The notes beneath the pieces are model-generated. The model made no database searches, was not told the origin of the DNA, and saw nothing but the letters and a program-made list of their open reading frames with translations. This document shows positions 57,866 through 64,000 of a stretch of DNA of 64,000 nt, piece by piece; positions within the stretch are counted from its first letter, which is position 1, and the number at the start of each line of letters is the position of its first letter. The position numbers and the translations under genes are program-made. The stretch comes from Chryseobacterium shigense (lineage in GTDB: Bacteria; Bacteroidota; Bacteroidia; Flavobacteriales; Weeksellaceae): NCBI RefSeq assembly GCF_014207845.1, contig NZ_JACHLC010000002.1, positions 310,001 to 374,000 of the forward strand, read 5' to 3'.

Positions 57866-58363
57866 ATGGATACTTTATCACAATTTAAAGATGAACTTGA
57901 AGCAGAGTACCAAACGACCAGAAAGTTTTTCGAGGTTTATCCTGAAGGAAAAAACGACTACGCCCCTCATGAGAAAAGCATGAAAATGATGCCTCTTGCC
58001 ACCCACATCTCCGAAATTTTCGGATGGCCGGATACCATGCTGAAAACGTCTGACCTTGATTTTGCCAAAGGGGATTATCAGCCTAAGCAGCTTTCTACAA
58101 AGGAAGACCTTTTACAGGCATTGGAAGAAAATTACCATGCTGCACAGAAGGCTCTCGATAATGCTGAAGAGGAAAACCTCAATGATAGCTGGGCGTTAAA
58201 AAACAACGGCCAAGAACTGGCAAAATGGAGCAAATACGGCTCTATCCGCCACTCTTTAAACCAGATTACCCATCACAGAGCCCAATTGGGGGTTTATTAC
58301 CGACTGAATGACATCCCTCTTCCGGGAAGCTATGGTCCTTCTGCAGACTATCAGGGTTTTTAG
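57866..58363 (+). CDS. DinB-like protein
   Basis: The 165-residue protein is a DinB/YfiT-type four-helix bundle. Typical pieces are MDTLSQFKDELEAEY at the start, MPLATHISEIFGWPD with the first metal-binding His, and SLNQITHHRAQLGVYYRLNDIPLP with the closing His-x-x-x-x-His. The family often binds divalent metal and is linked to thiol-dependent transfer reactions; the function here is not known. The ATG at 57866 gives the normal N-terminus. The gene interrupts the minus-strand pair GLPGLI and receptor. Confidence 0.85.
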   Translation: MDTLSQFKDELEAEYQTTRKFFEVYPEGKNDYAPHEKSMKMMPLATHISEIFGWPDTMLKTSDLDFAKGDYQPKQLSTKEDLLQALEENYHAAQKALDNAEEENLNDSWALKNNGQELAKWSKYGSIRHSLNQITHHRAQLGVYYRLNDIPLPGSYGPSADYQGF

Positions 58364-58379
58364 GACCCCTATTATAAGA

Positions 58380-58412
58380 AAAAAACCAATCTCGATGAGA
58401 TTGGTTTTAATT
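58380..58412. terminator. Bidirectional terminator
   Basis: AAACCAATCTC (58383-58393) / GAGATTGGTTT (58397-58407) with a 3-nt loop and A/T runs on both sides, between the convergent DinB-like and receptor genes. Confidence 0.9.
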
Positions 58413-58413
58413 T

Positions 58414-61092
58414 TTATTTGAAGTTGAATTTTACGGTAAACATAACCTGGCTTGGGCGGAGCTGGTATCTTGTAAAAGTAATATTGGTTGTATTGATATC
58501 ATATGTTTCAAATACTTTTTTGTTTGCAATATTCATCCATTTAACTTCAAAATCAATTTTCTTTTTAGCCCAGGTAAACTGATATGAAACGTCATAAAAC
58601 CCATTGCGGTATTTTTGGTCGGCTGCGTTTGTATTAACCTGGTCCCAGTTGAATCCGATCGTATGGTTTTCAACAGGATAGAAAAACACGCCAAGATTAT
58701 GTGTAAATCCTGTTCTGACGGCATTGGAATTTATCTTTCCTGTACTTGTCTGCTTTGTTCTGGAAATACTTGCGTTATAATCTACACTCATCCAGCTAAA
58801 GTATGTGTTATTGAATTTAATGCCATAAGACTGACCGTTATTCTTATTGTTATAAGAATCATTATTCAGGAATGCATCGGATTTCGTTGTATTATTACTG
58901 TAAGTAAGGGAAGCATTTGTTTTAAACTTTGGAAAATACTTTCCTACTTCTGCTGAATATCCGTTACTGATAATATGGTTGTCCTGCTCTATATACTTCA
59001 TTATGCTATACCCAGGCCCATTGATTGTAGGGTTGGAGATCAGGTTTCTTTTAGCATCAGAAAATCTATAGTTCACATTAAAGAAAAGGTTATTCAGCGG
59101 GTTTCTGTATTCTATTCTTGTTCCTGCAGATTTGTTATTATTCTGGGGAATCGGGTTGTCTATATCCATTGCATTAATTGCACTTGGTGAAGTCATCAAA
59201 AATCCTGAATAAGCCGTATTTATTTCTCCAAAATTATTATTGATGTTAGCATTTACCGAAGCTTTCCAGAAAGAGGCAAAAGTGTACTGTGCAAAGATAC
59301 TTGGCTCAAAAGTAACTTTGTTTACTGTTTTTGCAACATTTCTTAACGGATCTTCCGCTTTAATATTATTAGAATTTACAGGGAAGTTGGCATACAACAT
59401 CCATGATTCGCTCTTAAAGTTTACGCCTAGGCTTCCGTATGGTGTTGCCGTTGTATATTTCAGATCATTACTATAAGCTTCCGGAAGTACTCCTGTTGTG
59501 GTTATATTTGATAAATCTGAAACCAGATCTGTTGTTTTAAAATTAAATCCAACTTCCGGAGTAAATGTCCAGCCTTTTGTAGAAAAGCCAATATTTGCGG
59601 AATGGTTGGCTTCAAAAGTTTTGAGCCTTAAATTCTGGCGGACAAAACTGCTGCCTGATGACGGAGTAAATCCAGGAATATCCAAATAAGAAGATGGTGA
59701 AACTTCCAGATCCTGTTTATCTGTCTGATAGCTTAAATAAGATAAAACATTGACCATTTTTTCTTTCCATGGGATGATTGTACTCAATGAGTTTTGGAAT
59801 GATGTGGTAGGTGATTCTGTGGCTTCATCTGCATGTCTCTGTTTACCGTCTTTAACATCTGTTCTGTCAACAATTCCTCTGTCTGCATTCCAGTATTGAG
59901 AGAAGCTTGTTGTATTTTTAAAGAATCCCTTTTTGGCATTTTTGGTAAATATCAATTCTCCTTTTGCCTTATCGGTATAGAAATTATTCAGAATGTTTGT
60001 ATAGTTAGAGCTTCCTCCAAAGTAATCTGTCTGGCTGTAAGACTGTCTTTCAACAGCGTTATTGGTATAGTTGGCGTTGGCTTTAAGTTCCCATTCTTTC
60101 TTTTTGTCGATATTGGTAAGATAGTTGGCAGAAAGATAATGCACACTGTTCATCAGATATCTTTTTACCGGAAGGTTGGGTGTACTTGCATTTTCCACGT
60201 TCAGCCAGTCGTCCTGGGAGGCATTAATTCTTCTCCCCTCGAACCTGTTTCCGAAAGCCAGGATATTTCCTTCGTTTTCTACCTGTTCCCCCATATTATT
60301 GGTTTTATAATTAACTACCCATTGGCTTTTCTGTCCGAAAAACATTGGGGTAAGCTTAACATTCCATAGCCATGGATCTCCAAATCCCGTTCCCACTTCT
60401 CCTCTTCCGGTCATGGTAACGGAATTTTTTAACTTGATATTGATCGCAGCCTGGTCAGAAGGCACTTTATCCTGAAGAATCTTTACCGGCTGGTGATTTT
60501 CCAGTACTTCTACTTTTTGTACGGCATCTTTTGGAAGTGAATTGTTGATTGTTCCGTAACCTCCTTCCATCAGGTCTTTACCATTAACATAAAATTTATT
60601 GATTGCATTTCCCTGGTAGAGGATACTTCCGTCTTTATTAACTTCAATACCGGGGATTTTTCTCATCACATCGGCAAGTGTTCTGTCACTTTTACTGTCA
60701 AAAGCCTTAAGATCATAGGCGATGGTATCTCCTCTCGCGGTAATCATTTTGGTTTTTAACTGAACTTCTTTTATTTCTGTTGCTTCAGACTGCATTTTGA
60801 ACGTTAGGGTCTGGTCGCTGTTACTGATCTGCTGTGTCAGAGGTTTTTGATTGAATGCCTTCACTTTCAGGTCCACATTGGGTTCTGCTGATGTGAATGT
60901 TACTTTATACTCCCCTTTGGAATTAGTGATCCCATATGCCAGAATAGCATCTTTGCCCGGTTCCTCTATGGTAACACTGGCACTGGGTATGCCGGATCCG
61001 TCTTCATCAGTGATTTTTCCTGACACTGTTTTCTGCGCAAATGTGAGCACCGTGAAAAAGAGCATCAGAAATAAAGAAATCTTTCTTTTCAT
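58414..61092 (-). CDS. Outer membrane beta-barrel family protein (TonB receptor-like)
   Basis: The 892-residue protein has a signal peptide (LFLMLFFTVLTFAQ), a CarboxypepD_reg-like N-terminal domain (TVSGKITDEDGSGIPSASVTI), then a plug-like domain (MITARGDTIAYDLKAFDSKSDRTLADVMRKIPGI, block RTLADVMRKIPGIEV). The barrel is rich in aromatic strand ends and finishes with VMFTVKFNF. It lacks the SusC signature, so it is of the general beta-barrel/'CarboxypepD_reg' receptor type. Such proteins are often found with GLPGLI proteins in Flavobacteriia. The substrate is unknown. Confidence 0.9.
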   Translation of the reverse strand: MKRKISLFLMLFFTVLTFAQKTVSGKITDEDGSGIPSASVTIEEPGKDAILAYGITNSKGEYKVTFTSAEPNVDLKVKAFNQKPLTQQISNSDQTLTFKMQSEATEIKEVQLKTKMITARGDTIAYDLKAFDSKSDRTLADVMRKIPGIEVNKDGSILYQGNAINKFYVNGKDLMEGGYGTINNSLPKDAVQKVEVLENHQPVKILQDKVPSDQAAINIKLKNSVTMTGRGEVGTGFGDPWLWNVKLTPMFFGQKSQWVVNYKTNNMGEQVENEGNILAFGNRFEGRRINASQDDWLNVENASTPNLPVKRYLMNSVHYLSANYLTNIDKKKEWELKANANYTNNAVERQSYSQTDYFGGSSNYTNILNNFYTDKAKGELIFTKNAKKGFFKNTTSFSQYWNADRGIVDRTDVKDGKQRHADEATESPTTSFQNSLSTIIPWKEKMVNVLSYLSYQTDKQDLEVSPSSYLDIPGFTPSSGSSFVRQNLRLKTFEANHSANIGFSTKGWTFTPEVGFNFKTTDLVSDLSNITTTGVLPEAYSNDLKYTTATPYGSLGVNFKSESWMLYANFPVNSNNIKAEDPLRNVAKTVNKVTFEPSIFAQYTFASFWKASVNANINNNFGEINTAYSGFLMTSPSAINAMDIDNPIPQNNNKSAGTRIEYRNPLNNLFFNVNYRFSDAKRNLISNPTINGPGYSIMKYIEQDNHIISNGYSAEVGKYFPKFKTNASLTYSNNTTKSDAFLNNDSYNNKNNGQSYGIKFNNTYFSWMSVDYNASISRTKQTSTGKINSNAVRTGFTHNLGVFFYPVENHTIGFNWDQVNTNAADQKYRNGFYDVSYQFTWAKKKIDFEVKWMNIANKKVFETYDINTTNITFTRYQLRPSQVMFTVKFNFK

Positions 61093-61588
61093 AATTTATT
61101 ATTTGTCTAATTAGTTTGTAGCCTGTGTTTTTTGTTACACTTTTTTATTAGAGATATCTTTTACAGGAAAAGGTTAAATTTTTAACACTATAAAAATAGT
61201 GATATTTTTCACATTTCAATCCGAAACTGGAATTTTTCAGAAATAAAGTCTGCAAAAAGAAATTATATGATTAAAATTCAAGGGTTAAAGTATGACAGGT
61301 AACAACATTGTGATTTTCATCCTGATAATCTGTTTGGTATATCGATTCTGTAAAATCAGGTCACAAAATTAAGATTGGTAAAAGTTATTTTTTTGTCCAT
61401 TTCCAGATGCCTGAATCAAAAAATGTAATTCAGTAAGGAAAAATTAACGTGTTTTTAATTATGAATAATTTTCTTACTTTTTAATTTATTCTAAATAGTT
61501 AAAAATGATTTGAATCATAGATTAAAAAAAACTTAAACACTGATTCATATATATTTATTTAATAATTTTGTAACATAAAATTTATAGA
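61093..61588. promoter_or_regulatory. Divergent AT-rich region with an inverted repeat
   Basis: This 496-nt gap lies between the receptor gene and the cupin gene. No gene is seen. An inverted repeat AGTAAGGAAAAATTA (61432-61446) / TAATTTTCTTACT (61466-61478) is followed by a T-run, resembling a terminator or attenuator ahead of the cupin gene. A -7 element TAATTTTG occurs at 61563-61570, 18 nt upstream of the cupin ATG. Confidence 0.45.
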
Positions 61589-62473
61589 ATGGGAATTATT
61601 TTAAAGCCTATAGATGTTGTAGATGATATTACTCAGGAAGAGTTTACAGAAAAATATCTAAAGCCCAGAAGGCCCGTTGTCATTAAAAATATGGCAAGAA
61701 AATGGCCTGCTTACCAGAAGTGGACCATGGATTATGTAAAGGAAGCGGTAGGTGATGTGGAAGTTCCTCTTTATGATTCTAAAAAAGCAGATCCTGCAGC
61801 TCCCATCAATACACCGACTACAAAAATGATGTTCGCAGATTATATAGACCTCATCCAGAAGGAGCCTACCGATCTGAGAATCTTCTTTTTTGATCCTATA
61901 AAGCACGCCAAAAAATTACTGGAAGACTATATTTCTCCAAAAGAACTGATGGGCGGCTTCCTTGATAAATATCCTTCCATGTTTTTTGGTGGAAAGGGTT
62001 CTGTAACTTTTCTTCATTTTGATATTGATATGGCGCATATTTTCCATACGCATTTCAACGGAAGAAAGCATGTGAAGTTATTTGAATATAAATGGAAAGA
62101 AAGACTGTATCAGCTTCCTTATGCAACCTATGCACTGGAAGATTATGATATCGACAATCCTGATTTTGAAAAATATCCTGCCCTGGATGGCGTAGAGGGC
62201 ATTGAATGTTTCCTTGAACATGGTGATACTCTTTTCATGCCTACAGGATGGTGGCACTGGATGAAGTACCTGGACGGAAGCTTCTCTATTTCTTTAAGAG
62301 CATGGGACAAATCCTGGGCAGTAAAGGCCCACTCTTTATGGAATCTTACCGTACAGCGTAAATTTGATGATATCATGAAGTCTAATTTCAAAAAGAAATA
62401 TATGGACTGGAAAGAAAAAGTAGCCGTTAAAAGAGCTGAAATTGCTTTAAAAAGAGGTTTACCAAGAAGATAA
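61589..62473 (+). CDS. Cupin-like (JmjC-type) dioxygenase-like protein
   Basis: The 294-residue protein has the cupin_8/JmjC layout. An N-terminal block RRPVVIKNMARKWPAYQKW matches the 'rPvvi+g...W...' entry strand. The iron-binding facial triad is plausible as His and Asp in FLHFDIDMAHIFHTHF with a later His in MPTGWWHWMKYL (P-x-G-W-x-H-x-h). Such enzymes are 2-oxoglutarate/Fe(II) hydroxylases acting on proteins, RNA or small molecules. The C-terminus is basic (KRAEIALKRGLPRR). It is convergent with a pair of small unknown genes. Confidence 0.85.
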   Translation: MGIILKPIDVVDDITQEEFTEKYLKPRRPVVIKNMARKWPAYQKWTMDYVKEAVGDVEVPLYDSKKADPAAPINTPTTKMMFADYIDLIQKEPTDLRIFFFDPIKHAKKLLEDYISPKELMGGFLDKYPSMFFGGKGSVTFLHFDIDMAHIFHTHFNGRKHVKLFEYKWKERLYQLPYATYALEDYDIDNPDFEKYPALDGVEGIECFLEHGDTLFMPTGWWHWMKYLDGSFSISLRAWDKSWAVKAHSLWNLTVQRKFDDIMKSNFKKKYMDWKEKVAVKRAEIALKRGLPRR

Positions 62474-62478
62474 AATAG

Positions 62479-62512
62479 AAAAGACGTTTCAATTTGAAGC
62501 GTCTTTTTTTAT
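62479..62512 (+). terminator. Terminator after the cupin gene
   Basis: GACGTTTCA (62483-62491) / TGAAGCGTC (62495-62503), nine pairs with one G-U and a 3-nt loop, followed by seven T residues. Confidence 0.88.
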
Positions 62513-62919
62513 TGCTGATTACTTACAAGAAGCTCTTCCATGTTCCTTGTTACTTCATTGCAGGAAAAACAGGCTTCTTTGCCATCCTGGGAAAACCATC
62601 TGCACCGGGACCGGATCGGGCAAAACATAAGTTGCTTTTCTTTGTGAAGTTCCAGGTCCTGAACTTTGCGGGAAAGGGAGCATTTAGATCCTTCTTTATC
62701 CCACTGCGCACAGCCTTTTTCAACACATTTTCCGGTAAAACGGAACCTCTGTTCAAGACTGTTCTTATCTTTATTCTGATCCAGAAAATCTTCTGTAACG
62801 GTAAGAGGTGTAATAAACTGTACTTTGCCGTCTTTGCTGACCACTCCAAAAAGCTGTGCCCCAACTTTTCCTATATAACTGGGACACATCTTTTTTGAAG
62901 TATTGGAATTAGCCTCCAT
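62509..62919 (-). CDS. Cys-rich hypothetical protein
   Basis: The 136-residue protein has eight cysteines in a regular pattern: MCPSYIGKVGAQLFG near the start, FTGKCVEKGCAQW and SKCSLS in the middle, and MFCPIRSRCRWFSQDG with ACFSC near the end. The spacing suggests a metal centre, zinc or Fe-S, rather than disulfides, because no signal peptide is present. The family is not recognised with confidence. The start overlaps the upstream small gene by 11 nt (ATG within ...GGC TAA), so the two are translationally coupled. Confidence 0.75.
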   Translation of the reverse strand: MEANSNTSKKMCPSYIGKVGAQLFGVVSKDGKVQFITPLTVTEDFLDQNKDKNSLEQRFRFTGKCVEKGCAQWDKEGSKCSLSRKVQDLELHKEKQLMFCPIRSRCRWFSQDGKEACFSCNEVTRNMEELLVSNQQ

Positions 62920-63190
62920 AGCTTTTTATTTGGGACTGGATGTCTTTCACCTGGCTCAGAATATCAATTCCCGGTTTGAAAATAACGATTCCCCACGGAA
63001 ACCAGTCTTTTATTTTCAACGGTCTTACAAGCCCTTTGAAATCCCTGTGAGCTCCAAAAGCCTGTGTATTGTCGATTTTTGAAAGTTCGGAAAGAACTAC
63101 ATTCTGAATTCCTCTGTCGATATTCTTCAACTGTTCATCTGAAAGGTCTACGCCTTCCAGCGAAACGAAAAAATGCTTTTTAGTTGCCAT
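62909..63190 (-). CDS. Small hypothetical protein with helical N-terminal half
   Basis: The 93-residue protein starts MATKKHFFVSLEGVDLSDEQ, continues with a helix-like stretch (LKNIDRGIQNVVLSELSKID), then a basic/aromatic second half with KDWFPWGIVIFKPGID. I do not recognise it. An acidic amphipathic helical N-terminus followed by a distinct C-terminal part resembles leader-core layouts, but there is no double-Gly motif at the junction, so this is only an impression. The longer frame from 63238 adds 16 residues; the ATG at 63190 is preferred. It is coupled to the Cys-rich gene. Confidence 0.7.
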   Translation of the reverse strand: MATKKHFFVSLEGVDLSDEQLKNIDRGIQNVVLSELSKIDNTQAFGAHRDFKGLVRPLKIKDWFPWGIVIFKPGIDILSQVKDIQSQIKSYGG

Positions 63191-63332
63191 AACTATAGTT
63201 TTTATTGGTTTTATAAAGCAAATTTCAGTTGAATGCAATCAGAAATCCACAGGAAAAACACCCTAATTGCGTCCGTGTAAAACCTGTAAATTAAACACTG
63301 ATTATCAATATTTTAAATCAAATTTTATCTAT

Positions 63333-64000
63333 TTATAAGATTCTGTAAATTGGATATTGCCTGAATGTTTTTTCTTCGAAGTAGGGAGAATTTCTGTAGA
63401 TCCAGTCGAGCTGGGCCGTTCCGTCGTCTGCAAACTTTTTATCTGCAGATTTTTTTGCTTCAAATGCATCTTTCAGCTTTTTATCTGTCTTTAATAATTC
63501 GGAAGCGGTGTCTTCAAAAATATAGGCGGAATAATATTCTTTCTGTGCAAGGATTCCATCGAAGAAATTCCAGTTGAAAAACGAGTCTAATGCTTCAGGT
63601 TCAAGTGTTTCCACGATATATTTTACCCCTGGCTGATCTGTTGAAATTAAATAATCTCCAGCCGAAAAAACAAAATTTCCTTTTGTGACCTCCACACTTG
63701 TTTCATAGTGGAGATAATGTCCTTCATAAGGGTTTTTCACTGTTTTAAAATCTTTGATCTTATAAGACTCTACGTTTGCAGCGCTATCTTTTTTAAGCAC
63801 TGTCATTTGAATTCTGTTTCTTTTCAATTCTTCAATCACGCGGTACTGCGACTGCGGAACAACATAATATTTCGGAATTGTAATATACCCTACAGGAACT
63901 GCTGTGGTAAAAAGTTTTATTTTCTTTGTAAAAGGTTTACTTCGGTCATAATAAAGTCTTGGTTTTCCGGAAATATCACTTGGTTTGTACTTTCCGCCAT
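63333..64000 (-). CDS. M14-type metallocarboxypeptidase, C-terminal part (runs off the window)
   Basis: The frame is open from the right edge of the window to the TAA at 63333-63335, giving the last 222 or so residues. The sequence includes YYVVPQSQYRVIEELKRNRI, FKTVKNPYEGHYLHYETSVE, and a C-terminal TAQLDWIYRNSPYFEEKTFRQYPIYRIL in blocks DWIYRNSPYFEE and YPIYRIL. This resembles the C-terminal region of flavobacterial M14 family zinc carboxypeptidases. The catalytic HxxE...H domain would be upstream of the window edge and cannot be checked here. Confidence 0.7.
   Translation of the reverse strand, partial: GGKYKPSDISGKPRLYYDRSKPFTKKIKLFTTAVPVGYITIPKYYVVPQSQYRVIEELKRNRIQMTVLKKDSAANVESYKIKDFKTVKNPYEGHYLHYETSVEVTKGNFVFSAGDYLISTDQPGVKYIVETLEPEALDSFFNWNFFDGILAQKEYYSAYIFEDTASELLKTDKKLKDAFEAKKSADKKFADDGTAQLDWIYRNSPYFEEKTFRQYPIYRIL

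Noticed and set aside
1..64000. CRISPR array
   Set aside because: No set of evenly spaced near-identical repeats with variable spacers was seen. The AATACAT and hairpin repeats in the dcw spacers are single copies per gap and are not array-like.

Overview
The window is a stretch of chromosome from a Bacteroidota bacterium of the Flavobacteriia, most likely Chryseobacterium or a close relative (Weeksellaceae). The DNA is AT-rich. Promoters fit the Bacteroidota -7 element TAnnTTTG. The gene content includes SusC/SusD, FecI/FecR, GLPGLI, DUF3127 and GH3-family proteins. No phage, complete insertion sequence, rRNA or CRISPR array was seen.

Layout. 0-1.4 kb: the end of a probable HTH regulator, then three very small genes that are each followed by a hairpin terminator. 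1.4-3.3 kb (minus): an ElaA-type acetyltransferase, engB and an alpha/beta hydrolase. 3.5-21 kb (plus): the division and cell-wall (dcw) cluster mraZ-rsmH-ftsL-ftsI-murE-mraY-murD-ftsW-murG-murC-[inserted gene]-ftsQ-ftsA-ftsZ, followed by a YqeY-like gene. mraZ has a clear direct-repeat operator. Most spacers from murE onward carry a short palindrome. A GxxExxY gene flanked by inverted repeats sits between murC and ftsQ. 21.4-23.5 kb: a bacilliredoxin and a GH3-like enzyme. 23.6-29.1 kb (minus): mutL, a rhomboid protease, two tandem membrane-anchored EEP phosphohydrolases and two lipoproteins in one run. 29.5-33.2 kb (minus): a response regulator/histidine kinase pair followed by a UspA-like gene and a YoaK/DUF1275 membrane gene, with direct repeats in between that look like a response-regulator binding site.

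33.4-44.4 kb is the most accessory-looking part. It holds a CotH-like kinase, a histidine acid phosphatase, then FecI-type sigma factor, second histidine acid phosphatase, FecR anti-sigma, SusC and SusD. This reads as a sigma/anti-sigma-controlled uptake locus whose cargo enzyme is a phosphatase rather than a glycosidase. A roughly 50-bp duplication of the sigma/anti-sigma junction brackets the second phosphatase and suggests it was inserted there.

44.5-64 kb: an acetyltransferase and a MocR regulator; four tRNA genes (two identical Leu-UAG); a DUF3127 OB-fold protein; aat and an EamA transporter; a TPR protein; glmM; a DUF4421 protein; feoA-feoB with a small Cys-rich membrane partner; a GLPGLI protein; a DinB-like protein; an outer-membrane beta-barrel receptor; a JmjC-like cupin; two short unknown genes, one Cys-rich; and the C-terminal part of an M14 metallopeptidase that runs off the end of the window.

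Start codons were often placed downstream of the longest open frame. The reasons were homology, an upstream promoter element, or a repeat lying in the apparent N-terminal extension. Family names come from recognising motifs by eye; no database search was run.
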